From the NCBI RefSeq assembly GCF_001269655.1, contig NZ_LHVE01000015.1, positions 62,001 to 126,000 on the forward strand: a stretch of DNA of 64,000 bases, in the 5' to 3' direction. How positions within the stretch are numbered: position 1 is the first letter of the stretch; the number at the start of each line of letters is the position of its first letter. Source of the DNA: Pseudomonas thivervalensis (lineage in GTDB: Bacteria > Pseudomonadota > Gammaproteobacteria > Pseudomonadales > Pseudomonadaceae). Positions 34,176-42,992 of this stretch are shown one piece after another. The notes under the pieces were generated by a model, which saw only the letters and a list, made by a program, of their open reading frames with translations, had not been told where the DNA came from and did no database searches. The position numbers and the translations under genes are program-made.

Positions 34176-34910
34176 TTACGGATACTGCTGGTAAGTCTGG
34201 CCCTGCTGCTGCGGTGCCTGGTATTGCTGGCCCGGAATTGCCTTGAGGTTGACCTCGACCCGACGGTTTTGCGCGCGGCCATTGACGTCGGCGTTGCTCG
34301 CCACCGGATTGTCCGGGCCGGCGCCACGCGCCGACAGGTTGGCACCGCTCACGCCCTGGGACGTCAGGTAGGTCGCCACGCTCTGGGCACGGCGCTGGGA
34401 CAGGTCCATGTTGTGCTGGCGGCTGCCGGTGCTATCGGTGTAGCCGACGATCTCGATCTGGTTCTGGTTGAACTCCTTGAGGGAGTTGGCCAGGTTGTTC
34501 AGCGGCTGGTAGAAGCTGGACGCGATGTTCGCCGAGTCGGTGGCGAAGGTGATGTTGCCCGGCATGATCAGCTTGATCTGGTCACCCTGGCGCTGCACTT
34601 CAACACCGGTATTGGCCATGCTCGCGCGCAGTTTCTTTTCCTGCTGGTCGGCGTAGTAGCCGTAGCCAGCCGCGGAAGCACCCACCACCGCCGCGCCGAT
34701 CAATGCGCCCTTGCCACGGTTATCGTGACCTATGGCCGCACCGGCCAACGCCCCCGCCAGTGCACCGAGGCCGCCATACTTGGCGGTTTTGCTCATGCCC
34801 GACGATTCGGTAGAGGCCTGGCCCTGGTTGTCATAGGGGTTGGGCGACGCACAGCCGGACAACAGGGCCACAGCAGTAGCGACAACGATCAAGCGACGCG
34901 AGGTGAACAT
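34176..34910 (-). CDS. OmpA-family outer-membrane lipoprotein (YiaD/Pal-like)
   Basis: 244 residues. The signal peptide ends LLSGC with the lipidated Cys at 20. A glycine-zipper segment (about 42-90: GGLGALAGALAGAAIGHDNRG, with GKGALIGAAVVGASAAGYGYY) precedes a C-terminal OmpA peptidoglycan-binding domain (about 115-228) containing VGYTDSTGSRQHNMDLSQRRAQSV and NRRVEV. It should tether the outer membrane to peptidoglycan. The tail is Gln/Tyr-rich (QQQGQTYQQYP). ATG 34910 gives the signal peptide. Confidence 0.9.
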   Translation of the reverse strand: MFTSRRLIVVATAVALLSGCASPNPYDNQGQASTESSGMSKTAKYGGLGALAGALAGAAIGHDNRGKGALIGAAVVGASAAGYGYYADQQEKKLRASMANTGVEVQRQGDQIKLIMPGNITFATDSANIASSFYQPLNNLANSLKEFNQNQIEIVGYTDSTGSRQHNMDLSQRRAQSVATYLTSQGVSGANLSARGAGPDNPVASNADVNGRAQNRRVEVNLKAIPGQQYQAPQQQGQTYQQYP

Positions 34911-35061
34911 GGAATGCTCCTGGGTTTTCAGTCTGAATGCCAAAGTGTAGGCAATCGACTCTGGCAGGCGTTGGAACGCGACAATCGTTAAAAATTCCGT
35001 CCCGCTGCGTTGCGCTTCGTCCGACTGTTCCCCTGGAAATCATCGCGCCGGCAAGCGCTCC

Positions 35062-36237
35062 TCAGCCCTGCGCCAGACAGCGGCTCACACCCCTGACAAT
35101 CATCTCCACTTCCCGCCCATCGATCGTCAGCGGCGGTAGCAGGCGGATGGTCTGGCCCCGGGTCACATTGATCAGCAGGCCGTGGTCCCGGGCGGCGCGC
35201 AGGGTCAGGTCGCGGACCGGTTGCTTGAGCTCGATGCCGATCATCAAGCCCTGGCCGCGAATCGCCAACACATTCGGGTTGTCCGCCAACTCGATCCGCA
35301 ACCGGCCCAGCAATTGTTCGCCCTGCTGCCTGGCGTTCTCCACCAGCGCTTGTTCCTCGATGATGTCCAGCACCGTGCAGCCGACCCGACAGGCCAACGG
35401 ATTGCCACCGAACGTGCTGCCATGACTGCCCGGGGTAAACAACTCGGCGGCCTTGCCCCGTGCCAGGCAGGCACCGATGGGCACGCCGTTGCCCAGGCCT
35501 TTGGCCAGGGTCATGACGTCCGGCACGATGCCCTCGTGCTGGAACGCGAACCACTGGCCGGTACGGCCGATGCCGGTCTGGATCTCGTCGAGCATCAGCA
35601 GCCAGGCGCGCCGGCTGCATAGCTGCCGCAAAGCCTTGAGGTAACCCGGAGGGGCGAGTTGCACACCGCTTTCGCCCTGGATGGGCTCCACCAGCACCGC
35701 GACGATGCGCTCGGCATGCGCCTGCTGGAGCTGTTCCAGCGCCGCGAGATCGCCGAACGGCACCTTGATGAAATCCCCCGGCAACCGGTTGTAGCCCAGC
35801 CGCACGGACGGGCCGTCACTGGCAGACATCGTACCCAAGGTGCGCCCATGGAATGCATTGTCCATGACCACCACCAACGGCTGCTCGATGCCCTTGTGCC
35901 AGCCGTAGAGGCGCGCCAGTTTCAGCGCGGTTTCGTTGGCCTCGGCACCTGAGTTGTTGAAAAACGCCCGCTCCAGCCCGGACAGCCGAGTGAGCTTTTG
36001 CGCCAGGCGTTGCTGCCAGTCAATGCTGTACAGGTTCGACGTATGCAACAGCAGGCCGGCCTGCTCGCTGATGGCAGCCACCAGCCGCGGGTGGGAATGC
36101 CCGACATTGGTCACCGCCACGCCTGCCACGGCATCGAGGTATTCGCGGCCGTCCTGGTCCCACAGACGCGTGCCCAAGCCATGGGTGAAATTCAGCGCCA
36201 GGGGTTGGTAGGTGGTCATCAAGCAGGCAGCGGTCAT
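35062..36237 (-). CDS. Class III aminotransferase, acetylornithine/succinylornithine transaminase-like
   Basis: 391 residues. SGAEANETALKLARLYG, DNAFHGRTLGTMSASDG, LMLDEIQTGIGRTG and the PLP-Lys motif TLAKGLGNGVPIGA are those of ArgD/AstC-like enzymes. It lies alone beside a divergent LysR gene and not with arginine genes, so it is probably a paralogue with a different amine substrate. The start at MTAACLMTTYQPLAL is the most family-like. Function beyond the class is uncertain. Confidence 0.88.
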   Translation of the reverse strand: MTAACLMTTYQPLALNFTHGLGTRLWDQDGREYLDAVAGVAVTNVGHSHPRLVAAISEQAGLLLHTSNLYSIDWQQRLAQKLTRLSGLERAFFNNSGAEANETALKLARLYGWHKGIEQPLVVVMDNAFHGRTLGTMSASDGPSVRLGYNRLPGDFIKVPFGDLAALEQLQQAHAERIVAVLVEPIQGESGVQLAPPGYLKALRQLCSRRAWLLMLDEIQTGIGRTGQWFAFQHEGIVPDVMTLAKGLGNGVPIGACLARGKAAELFTPGSHGSTFGGNPLACRVGCTVLDIIEEQALVENARQQGEQLLGRLRIELADNPNVLAIRGQGLMIGIELKQPVRDLTLRAARDHGLLINVTRGQTIRLLPPLTIDGREVEMIVRGVSRCLAQG

Positions 36238-36335
36238 GGCATCAGGCTCCATCGGGTGGTTTTTTCCAGTATGGTTAGCCACCAAAGCTGGATAAACGCT
36301 GCTTTACTTCAATCATTTAAAAGCATGGCTTGATA

Positions 36336-37253
36336 ATGGACCTGTTCCAGGCAATGACCGTTTACGTAAAAGTGGTGGAAACCGGGAGCCTGACAGCGGC
36401 GGCCCAGGCGTGTGAAATGTCCACGACCATGGTGGGCAATCACCTGCGTGCGCTGGAGCAACGCCTCGGCGTGCGCCTGATCAACCGTACGACACGGCGC
36501 CAGCGCCTGACGGAATTCGGCGCGGCCTACTACCAACGCTGCCTGGAAGTGCTGGGGCTGGTGGCCGACTCCGAACGCCTGGCCGAACAGACCCAGGGCG
36601 AGCCCACCGGCACCCTGCGCATCACCGCACCGCTGACCTTCGGCACCGAACGCCTCGCGCCGGCCCTGGCCGAATTCAGCCAGCGCTTCGCCCAGGTCAA
36701 ACTCGACGTGGTGCTGACCAACCAGCGCCTGGACCTGCTCGACCATGGCTTCGACGTCGCCATCCGCCTCGGCCATCCCGACCCGAAACTGATCGCCCGT
36801 CCGTTGCTGGACTACACCCTGACCATCTGCGCCTCCCCTGCTTACCTGGCCCGACGAGGCACGCCGGAACAACCCGCGGACCTGCAGCAGCACGATTGTC
36901 TGTCGTTCGCCTATTCGGCAGCGGACGAATGGCGCTTCGCCCAGGATCACTGGCCGATCAACGGCCCGGACGGCGAGATCAAGGTCCCGGTGAATGGACC
37001 GATGCTGATCAACAGTTCCTCGGGCCTGCACCGCGCCGCCCTGGCGGGAATGGGCGTGGTGATGCTGCCCGACGCACTGGTGGCCCAGGATCTGAAGGAT
37101 GGACACTTGGTGACGTTATTGCAGGGCTACCAGTTGCCCCATCGACCGATGAGCCTGATGTATGCGCAGGATCGCTACCGGTTGCCGAAACTGCGCAGTT
37201 TTGTCGAGTTTGCGCTGGAGAAATGGGGCAAACCCCAAACCTCAGGCGGATGA
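36336..37253 (+). CDS. LysR-family transcriptional regulator
   Basis: 305 residues. The N-terminal helix-turn-helix (MDLFQAMTVYVKVVETGSLTAAAQACEMSTTMVGNHLRALEQRLG) and the C-terminal effector domain (about 90-295) are of the LysR type, close to the CrgA/AaeR-like subgroup. It is divergent from the class III aminotransferase, 98 bases away, which it probably regulates. The TTG six bases earlier is a less likely start. Confidence 0.9.
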   Translation: MDLFQAMTVYVKVVETGSLTAAAQACEMSTTMVGNHLRALEQRLGVRLINRTTRRQRLTEFGAAYYQRCLEVLGLVADSERLAEQTQGEPTGTLRITAPLTFGTERLAPALAEFSQRFAQVKLDVVLTNQRLDLLDHGFDVAIRLGHPDPKLIARPLLDYTLTICASPAYLARRGTPEQPADLQQHDCLSFAYSAADEWRFAQDHWPINGPDGEIKVPVNGPMLINSSSGLHRAALAGMGVVMLPDALVAQDLKDGHLVTLLQGYQLPHRPMSLMYAQDRYRLPKLRSFVEFALEKWGKPQTSGG

Positions 37254-37257
37254 TGAT

Positions 37258-37361
37258 GTAGGAGCTGACGAGCGAAGCGAGGCTGCGATCTTTTCCCAGA
37301 CACTTGAGTCCCAAGCGAAAGATCAAAAGATCGCAGCCTCGCTTCGCTCGTCAGCTCCTAC
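37258..37361. repeat. Inner-type REP inverted repeat standing alone
   Basis: GTAGGAGCTGACGAGCGAAG pairs with CTTCGCTCGTCAGCTCCTAC, with GATCTTTT...AAAAGATC inside. It is the inner module of the nested elements at 3273 and 50606, here without the outer REP pair. Confidence 0.85.
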
Positions 37362-37456
37362 GCTCAAGGCATCGCCCCCGCTAGTGGCCCCGCCCCCCAT
37401 CAGCTACTCTTTCCCCTTGGACGAGCATTTTGATATCAAGGCTGATTGAGGAAACG

Positions 37457-38473
37457 ATGATGGGAGATGCCTCGAACATCGACATGCTGCGGTTCGACTT
37501 GTCCGATCTGGACGAAGGCGTGCTGCACACCATCCTGGAACTGGTCAGCGATGGCATCTGGGACTGGAACGCCAATACCGGCTTCGTCTACCGCAACCCC
37601 GGCTGGTACACGATGCTCGGCTACCTGCCCCATTCACTGGACAACACCGTACTGACCTGGGAAAGCGTGATCCACCCGGAGGACTATCCACGGGTCATGG
37701 CGCTGTTTGACGACTATCTGGAACAACGCGCCCACAGCTACCAGGCCGAATACCGTTGCCGCACGCGCGACGGGGCCTACATCTGGATCGAGGACCGCGG
37801 CTACGTGATCGCCCGCAATCCGGATGGCACAGTGGCGCGCATGATCGGCGCCCATCGCAGTATCGACGACAAGAAGCGCCTGTTCGAACAACTGGAACGA
37901 CGCAACAAATCCCTCGAAGCCATCATCGAAGAACGCACCCGCGAACTGTCCCGGGTCAACCATCAATTGCAGCTCCAACTCGACGAAAACCGCAGGCTTG
38001 CCGAAACCGATGCCCTGACGCGGGTCGCCAACCGTTACCGGCTGGACCAGGCACTGCCGCTGGCCTGTGAGCGCGCCCAGCGTTTCCGCGAGCCGTTGTC
38101 ACTGATCGCCATGGACGTCGATGATTTCAAGGACATCAACGATCAATACGGCCACGCCTTTGGCGACGCAGCGCTGGTGCAAGTGGTGCAGAGCGTCCAG
38201 CGCTGCGAGCGCGACGGCGATTTGCTGGTGCGCTGGGGCGGTGACGAATTCATCATGATCTTGCCCAACACCACCGTGGCCGATGCCCGCTTGCTGGCGG
38301 AAAGCATTCGCCGAGGCTTGTCAGATCTGCTGCCGGTGGGCGACTTCCAGATCACCATGAGTTTTGGCGTGGTGCAGCGATTCGAGGACGAACAGCACGC
38401 GGCATTACTGCACCGGGCGGACCAGGCGCTGTATCGCTCCAAGATGGCTGGCAAGAATGTGATTTGTGAATGA
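37457..38473 (+). CDS. PAS-domain diguanylate cyclase
   Basis: 338 residues, soluble. An N-terminal PAS/PAC sensor (about 18-135: VSDGIWDWNANTGFVYRNPGW; PAC end DGTVARMIGAHRSIDDKK) is followed by a short coiled coil (about 138-178) and a GGDEF domain (about 180-335). The active site GGDEF is intact at about 261-265. The inhibitory site RDGD sits exactly five residues before it, so it should make c-di-GMP with product feedback. There is no transmembrane segment. ATG 37457 or the adjacent 37460 follows GAGG. Confidence 0.92.
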   Translation: MMGDASNIDMLRFDLSDLDEGVLHTILELVSDGIWDWNANTGFVYRNPGWYTMLGYLPHSLDNTVLTWESVIHPEDYPRVMALFDDYLEQRAHSYQAEYRCRTRDGAYIWIEDRGYVIARNPDGTVARMIGAHRSIDDKKRLFEQLERRNKSLEAIIEERTRELSRVNHQLQLQLDENRRLAETDALTRVANRYRLDQALPLACERAQRFREPLSLIAMDVDDFKDINDQYGHAFGDAALVQVVQSVQRCERDGDLLVRWGGDEFIMILPNTTVADARLLAESIRRGLSDLLPVGDFQITMSFGVVQRFEDEQHAALLHRADQALYRSKMAGKNVICE

Positions 38474-38563
38474 GCGGTACTCCGGGCCCACGATAAAAAG
38501 AATGCAGACATGAGGCGTTGGCAGCGGTCATAGGCTGTATCCGTTGCTATCAGGCCTTCGCCC

Positions 38564-39352
38564 TTGTCGACTCGACGTCCCTCCTCACGCCTTTACCTGG
38601 GCTGCGCCGGCTGGTCGCTGCCCCGAGAGCAGTGGCCGGCCTTCGCGCTCAAAGGGACGCATTTGCAGCGCTACGGCAGCCGCTTTTCCGCCGTGGAGAT
38701 CAACAGCTCGTTCTACCGCCCGCACCGCCCCGCCACGTATGCAAAGTGGGCCGACAGTGTTGCCGGGGATTTTCGCTTTTCGGTCAAGGTCCCCAAGCAG
38801 ATCACCCATGAACGGCGGCTGATCGACTGCGAAGGGCTGGTGGATGAATTCCTCGGACAATGTTCGCAGTTGGGAGAAAAGCTCGGCTGCCTGTTGATTC
38901 AGTTGCCACCGTCACTGGCCTTCGATGCGAGCGTAGCCGAAGCATTCTTCAAGACCTTGCGGGACCGTTATCAGGGCCATGCCGTGCTTGAGCCGCGACA
39001 CCCAAGCTGGCTCGCGCCCCAGGCAGCAACGATCCTGCTAGACGAGCGCATCGGCCGGGTTGCCGCCGATCCGTCGCCGTTGCCCGGCGGCGATCAACCG
39101 GCAGGCTGGCCTGGCATTCGCTATTACCGGCTGCACGGTTCACCGCGTATTTACTACTCAGCCTACGAAGACGCGTGGCTGGGGCGCCTGGCCCAAGCGC
39201 TGAAGGCTGCGCCCGACACACCGTCCTGGTGCATCTTTGACAACACCGCCAGTGGCGCTGCGACCACCGATGCATTGCGATTGATGGACCTGATACGCGA
39301 CCGAAACGCGCCACCAACGACAAATGGTCAGTTACTGTGGGTCCGACCGTGA
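38564..39352 (+). CDS. DUF72-family protein
   Basis: 262 residues. TIM-barrel-like DUF72 signatures are present: LYLGCAGWSLPREQWPAF at the N-terminus, the EINSSFYRPHRPATYAKWAD motif, FSVKVPKQITHERRL, and the C-terminal WCIFDNTASGAATTDALRLM. The function is unknown. The only usable start after the upstream in-frame stop is TTG 38564, with a weak ribosome site; no ATG or GTG exists in that interval. Confidence 0.85.
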   Translation: MSTRRPSSRLYLGCAGWSLPREQWPAFALKGTHLQRYGSRFSAVEINSSFYRPHRPATYAKWADSVAGDFRFSVKVPKQITHERRLIDCEGLVDEFLGQCSQLGEKLGCLLIQLPPSLAFDASVAEAFFKTLRDRYQGHAVLEPRHPSWLAPQAATILLDERIGRVAADPSPLPGGDQPAGWPGIRYYRLHGSPRIYYSAYEDAWLGRLAQALKAAPDTPSWCIFDNTASGAATTDALRLMDLIRDRNAPPTTNGQLLWVRP

Positions 39353-39443
39353 CAACACCGCCCGCGTCCAATAGATTAGGCGGCCGGAAAAAAGCTCAAT
39401 GCCTTTCTCGCCTCATCCCGCTAACAGAAGTAGTGAAATTTCA

Positions 39444-40148
39444 ATGTCCGATTCCAACACCGCTGAATCCGTAGTCACCCTGTCGTCCAAAGCGGAATAC
39501 GAAAACTCCATCAATCTTTCACAGCATCTGCCCCAGGCCAAAACCATCAGCGAAATGGTCCTCGATGCGTTCCAGTCGAACCGTGAAAGCGACCAGATCC
39601 GCGACCTGCGCAACGCCATCCGCCAGGCCCACGATGCGTTCGATGACGACAAGGCCTACGAGTTGATGGGTCAGCTCAAGCAGCTCAAGGACGCTGAGGC
39701 TGCGGATTTTGCAGCCTTGGAAGACCTGGGCAGCCGCTTCCCGATCAGCCGCATTCTTTCCAGCTACAAAGACGACCCGTCGTTCCAGGAGCTGGTCTAC
39801 GGCCTGGCCCTGAAAGTGCTGAACCAGACTCACCAGGCCATCAGCAACCCGAGCGGCAGCAAGGGCAAGGCCTCGCGGCCCAAGAAGGAAGCCGAAGTGT
39901 TTGTCATCAGCAAGGACGGCATCAGCGTCACCCTGCCCCTGCGCACGCCGCGCTCCAAGCCGAACGTCGACCGTGAAGCCTTCGAGTTCCTGGGTTTCAA
40001 CTTCGTCGGCGAAGGCGACGAAGCCGAGCTAGAAAGCGAAACCTTCCTGGACAACGACGGCACTGAACAACCGGTCACCCGCAAAAGCATCGTCACCGCG
40101 CTGCAACAGCAGAAAGCGTTCGACGGCTACAGCATCGCCCAGCAATAA
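39444..40148 (+). CDS. Uncharacterised cytoplasmic protein
   Basis: 234 residues. I do not recognise the family. There is no signal peptide or membrane segment. The first ~110 residues are predicted helical and charged (EMVLDAFQSNRESDQIRDLRNAIRQAHDAF), and about 140-150 is Lys-rich (GSKGKASRPKKEAE). The C-terminal part VFVISKDGISVTLPLRTPRSKPN and GFNFVGEGDEAELESETFL looks like a small beta domain. It is a real gene by codon pattern, ATG start and isolated position, probably genus-restricted. Confidence 0.8.
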   Translation: MSDSNTAESVVTLSSKAEYENSINLSQHLPQAKTISEMVLDAFQSNRESDQIRDLRNAIRQAHDAFDDDKAYELMGQLKQLKDAEAADFAALEDLGSRFPISRILSSYKDDPSFQELVYGLALKVLNQTHQAISNPSGSKGKASRPKKEAEVFVISKDGISVTLPLRTPRSKPNVDREAFEFLGFNFVGEGDEAELESETFLDNDGTEQPVTRKSIVTALQQQKAFDGYSIAQQ

Positions 40149-40160
40149 GCCCGAATCCCC

Positions 40161-40250
40161 TGTGGGAGCGAGCTTGCTCGCGATTGCGTCGAGTCAGTCC
40201 ATATCAGCTCAACTGACCCACCGCTTTCGCGAGCAAGCCCGCCCCCACAG
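40161..40250. repeat. REP doublet
   Basis: GTGGGAGCGAGCTTGCTCGC pairs with GCGAGCAAGCCCGCCCCCAC across a ~48-base spacer. Confidence 0.85.
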
Positions 40251-40280
40251 GAACATCGTCAGCGGAAATAACGCCCAAGA

Positions 40281-40314
40281 AAAAGCCCCGCACTTCTCTC
40301 GAAGGCGGGGCTTT
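40281..40314. terminator. Terminator hairpin, copy 1 of a duplicated pair
   Basis: AAAAGCCCCGC pairs with GCGGGGCTTT. The 34 bases are identical to 41077-41110 except for one base in the loop side. It lies between the uncharacterised gene at 39444 and the toxin-antitoxin genes, and is usable by both strands. Confidence 0.8.
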
Positions 40315-40332
40315 CCCATGGCTATGAGCGGA

Positions 40333-40647
40333 TCAAACAGCACCAAGCCGCTCGACCATATCCGGAAACTTCTCGACCAATTTGATCAACAAAGCCGCCT
40401 GGGCATTAGGCTTGGACTTTTCTTGCTCCCAGTTTCTCAGGGTACCTGGGCTGGTCCTGATGCTCTTTGCGAAGACGGCTTGGGACATATGAAGCCTGTC
40501 GCGCAAAGCTACGATTTCCTGGGCTGACACCTCGGGAACCGGCTTGTCTTCAATCGAAATCTGGCGAAGGGTAATCTTGCCCTCGCGGTGAGCGGCCATC
40601 TCCTCGACGCCTTGCATCATCTCGGCAAACAGATCGCGCTTTTTCAT
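40333..40647 (-). CDS. HigA/NadS-like antitoxin, XRE-type helix-turn-helix
   Basis: 104 residues. The C-terminal half is a Cro/CI-type helix-turn-helix (SAQEIVALRDRLHMSQAVFAKSIRTSPGTLRNWEQEKSKPN, about 42-81). The N-terminal half (KKRDLFAEMMQGVEEMAAHREGK) is the toxin-contacting region. The toxin-first gene order, with a 4-base ATGA overlap, is typical of HigBA. It should neutralise the upstream toxin and repress the pair. Confidence 0.88.
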   Translation of the reverse strand: MKKRDLFAEMMQGVEEMAAHREGKITLRQISIEDKPVPEVSAQEIVALRDRLHMSQAVFAKSIRTSPGTLRNWEQEKSKPNAQAALLIKLVEKFPDMVERLGAV

Positions 40648-40988
40648 AAGGTACCTCGTACTTTCAACTCAGCTTCTATGGCGCGCTTGAGCATCTTCTC
40701 TTGCTCGGAGGTCAGGTTTTCCAGTTCGTCCTTGTCATAAATCGCAAACATCCAGAACTGACGATCATGCCTCAACCAATAATAAATGACCCGCAGCCCA
40801 CCTCGCTTCCCTTTGCCACGACGTTCATCGAACCAACGCAGCTTACGGAAGCCACCGGTACGTGGCATGACGTCACCGGCCTCTGGATGCTGCTGCATAT
40901 AGAACTGAAGCAGGCGATATTCATCATCGGTCAGGTAATGGCCAACCGTGGCAGTGAACGTAGTCGTTTCAAAAAATAAGGTTCGCAT
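40644..40988 (-). CDS. HigB/RelE-like toxin
   Basis: 114 residues, RelE/ParE-superfamily fold. It contains TGGFRKLRWFDERRGKGKRGGLRVIYYWL and the end motif FWMFAIYDKDELENLTSEQEKMLKRAIEAEL, typical of HigB-2-type ribosome-dependent mRNA interferases. ATG 40988 begins MRTLFFETTTFT; an in-frame start 18 bases earlier is less family-like. Transcribed ahead of the antitoxin. Confidence 0.88.
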   Translation of the reverse strand: MRTLFFETTTFTATVGHYLTDDEYRLLQFYMQQHPEAGDVMPRTGGFRKLRWFDERRGKGKRGGLRVIYYWLRHDRQFWMFAIYDKDELENLTSEQEKMLKRAIEAELKVRGTL

Positions 40989-41073
40989 GGCAGAAACTAT
41001 AGGCAAATTGCGTATAGATCAACAAGCAACAATCTATTGCGACGAATGACAGCGGCTAGCCATGGCCCATATC

Positions 41074-41114
41074 AAAAAAAGCCCCGCGCTTCTCTCGAAG
41101 GCGGGGCTTTTTTT
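41074..41114 (-). terminator. Terminator of the cyo operon, copy 2 of a duplicated pair
   Basis: The GCCCCGC/GCGGGGC stem is flanked by A7 and T7, so it can act in both directions. It lies 14 bases after the cyoE stop. The core is the same as at 40281-40314. Confidence 0.9.
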
Positions 41115-41127
41115 GCAGCTCTGGCGC

Positions 41128-42015
41128 TTAAGGCGCGTAAGTCAGCAACAACTCACTCGGCACCTTGAAATCCAGGGACATCATCACGCTCAGGGCGGTG
41201 ATGGTGAAGATCGAGAACACGAACAGCTTGCGTGCCCAGACCGTGTCATCCACCGCCTTGTAGCCGGTCCAGGCCATGTACAGCCAGTACATGCCCATGG
41301 CAGCGGCGACGGCGAGGTAGCTCATGCCGGCGTAGCCGCTGAAGGTCAGCATCAAGGTCGCCACCAGGAAGGCCAGGATGTAGAGCAGGATGTGTTTCTT
41401 GGCCACGCGGATGCCGCGCTTGACCGGCAGCACCGGAATCGAGGCCGCCAGGTAGTCGTTGAAGCGGAAGATCGCGATGGCGTAGGAATGCGGCATCTGC
41501 CAAAGACTGAACATCACCAGCAACGTCAGCGCCGCCATGTCGAAGCTGTTGCTCACCGCGACGTAGCCGATCACCGGCGGCATCGCCCCCGACAGGCTGC
41601 CCACCAGCGTGCCGTGGACCGACTTGCGCTTGAGGTACAGGCTGTAGAGGCCGACGTAGATGACAAAACCGATCACCGCGAACAACGCCGCCAACGGATT
41701 GGCCACCCAGTACAGCAGCGCCACGCCGGCCACGCCCAGCACCGTGGCGAAGGCCAGGGCCAGTTGCACCGGAATCAGGCCTTGGACCAGCGCCCGATTC
41801 TTGGTGCGCTCCATCTTGATGTCGATGTCGCGGTCGATGCAGTTGTTGAACACACAACCGGACGCCACCACCAGGGAAGTGCCGATCATCGCCGCCAGGA
41901 AGATGGCCAGATCGACATGCCCTTTCGAGGCCAGGAAAAACCCGCCTGCCACAGAAAGCACGTTACCGAAAATGATCCCCGGCTTGGTGATTTGGATAAA
42001 GTGCTTCAGGGACAT
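41128..42015 (-). CDS. cyoE: Protohaem IX farnesyltransferase (haem O synthase) CyoE
   Basis: 295 residues with about nine membrane helices. It carries the prenyltransferase Asp-rich signature NCIDRDIDIKMERTKNRAL near 67-85 and the second loop YSLYLKRKSVHGTLVGSLSGAMPPVIGY. It attaches the farnesyl group to haem b to make haem O for the bo3 oxidase. ATG 42015 gives MSLKHFIQITKPGIIFGN. Confidence 0.95.
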   Translation of the reverse strand: MSLKHFIQITKPGIIFGNVLSVAGGFFLASKGHVDLAIFLAAMIGTSLVVASGCVFNNCIDRDIDIKMERTKNRALVQGLIPVQLALAFATVLGVAGVALLYWVANPLAALFAVIGFVIYVGLYSLYLKRKSVHGTLVGSLSGAMPPVIGYVAVSNSFDMAALTLLVMFSLWQMPHSYAIAIFRFNDYLAASIPVLPVKRGIRVAKKHILLYILAFLVATLMLTFSGYAGMSYLAVAAAMGMYWLYMAWTGYKAVDDTVWARKLFVFSIFTITALSVMMSLDFKVPSELLLTYAP

Positions 42016-42026
42016 CCGGATTTTCC

Positions 42027-42362
42027 TCAGTGCGCCATCATGTTGGTGTGGATGCTGAACATGATCCACAACGACAGGCCGACCAGCAGGACAATCACGA
42101 TCGCGGCAAAGACAAACGCGACCACGTTGTTACGTTGGGCGGCGGAGCGGTCCAGGTGCAGGAAATACACCAGGTGCACCAGTACCTGGACCACGGCGAA
42201 GATCAGGATGATCCACAGGGTCAGGCTCTTGGGCAGCGACGGGTACATCACCAGGCCGAACGGGATGACGGTCAGGATCACCGACAGGATGAAACCGATG
42301 GCGTAGGACTTGACGCTGCCGTGGCCGGCGTCGTGGCCATCATGGGAATGTGCGTTAGCCAT
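42027..42362 (-). CDS. cyoD: Cytochrome bo3 ubiquinol oxidase subunit IV
   Basis: 111 residues with three membrane helices (about 22-42, 47-70, 80-102). The His-rich N-terminus HSHDGHDAGHG is longer than needed for assembly. Subunit IV supports CuB insertion and assembly of CyoB. It abuts cyoC with no gap. Confidence 0.94.
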   Translation of the reverse strand: MANAHSHDGHDAGHGSVKSYAIGFILSVILTVIPFGLVMYPSLPKSLTLWIILIFAVVQVLVHLVYFLHLDRSAAQRNNVVAFVFAAIVIVLLVGLSLWIMFSIHTNMMAH

Positions 42363-42989
42363 TTACAGGGTCCCCATCAGATAAACAACGGTGAATACGC
42401 AGATCCACACCACGTCCAGGAAGTGCCAGAACAGGCTCAGGCAGCTCAGGCGCGTCTTGTTGGTGGCGGTCAGGCCGTTTTTCTGGACCTGGTACATCAT
42501 GATCGCCATCCAGATCAGGCCGCTGGTCACGTGCAGGCCGTGGGTACCGACCAGGGTGAAGAACCCGGACAGGAAGCCACTGCGGCTAGGGCCGTAGCCT
42601 TCGGCGATCAGGATATGGAACTCGTTGATCTCCATGGCGATAAAGCCCGCGCCGAGCAGGAAGGTCATCGCCAACCAGCCCAGGACCTGGGTTTTCTTGC
42701 CCTTGAACAGCGCCAGCATGGCGAAGCCGTAGGTGATCGAGCTGAACAGCAGCAGCGCGGTTTCACCCAGCACGTACGGCAGCTCGAAGATGTCGTGGCC
42801 CGACGGGCCACCGGCGACGTTGTTAACCAGCACCGCGTAGACCGCGAAGATCGACGCAAACAGAATGCAGTCGGTCATCAGGTAGAGCCAGAAACCGAAT
42901 ACGGTCATCTCGCCCGAGTCGTGGTGATGGTCATCGTGCCCATGGTCATGACCATGGGCGTGTCCAACATTGGTCACTAAGTTCGACAT
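42363..42989 (-). CDS. cyoC: Cytochrome bo3 ubiquinol oxidase subunit III
   Basis: 208 residues with five membrane helices. It contains the family core FELPYVLGETALLLFSSITYGFAMLALF, GLHVTSGLIWMAIM, and SLFWHFLDVVWICVFTVVYLMG at the end. The first 28 residues hold a run of His and Asp (AHGHDHGHDDHHHDSGEM), a potential metal-binding tail not essential to the fold. Confidence 0.95.
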   Translation of the reverse strand: MSNLVTNVGHAHGHDHGHDDHHHDSGEMTVFGFWLYLMTDCILFASIFAVYAVLVNNVAGGPSGHDIFELPYVLGETALLLFSSITYGFAMLALFKGKKTQVLGWLAMTFLLGAGFIAMEINEFHILIAEGYGPSRSGFLSGFFTLVGTHGLHVTSGLIWMAIMMYQVQKNGLTATNKTRLSCLSLFWHFLDVVWICVFTVVYLMGTL

Positions 42990-42992
42990 GGT

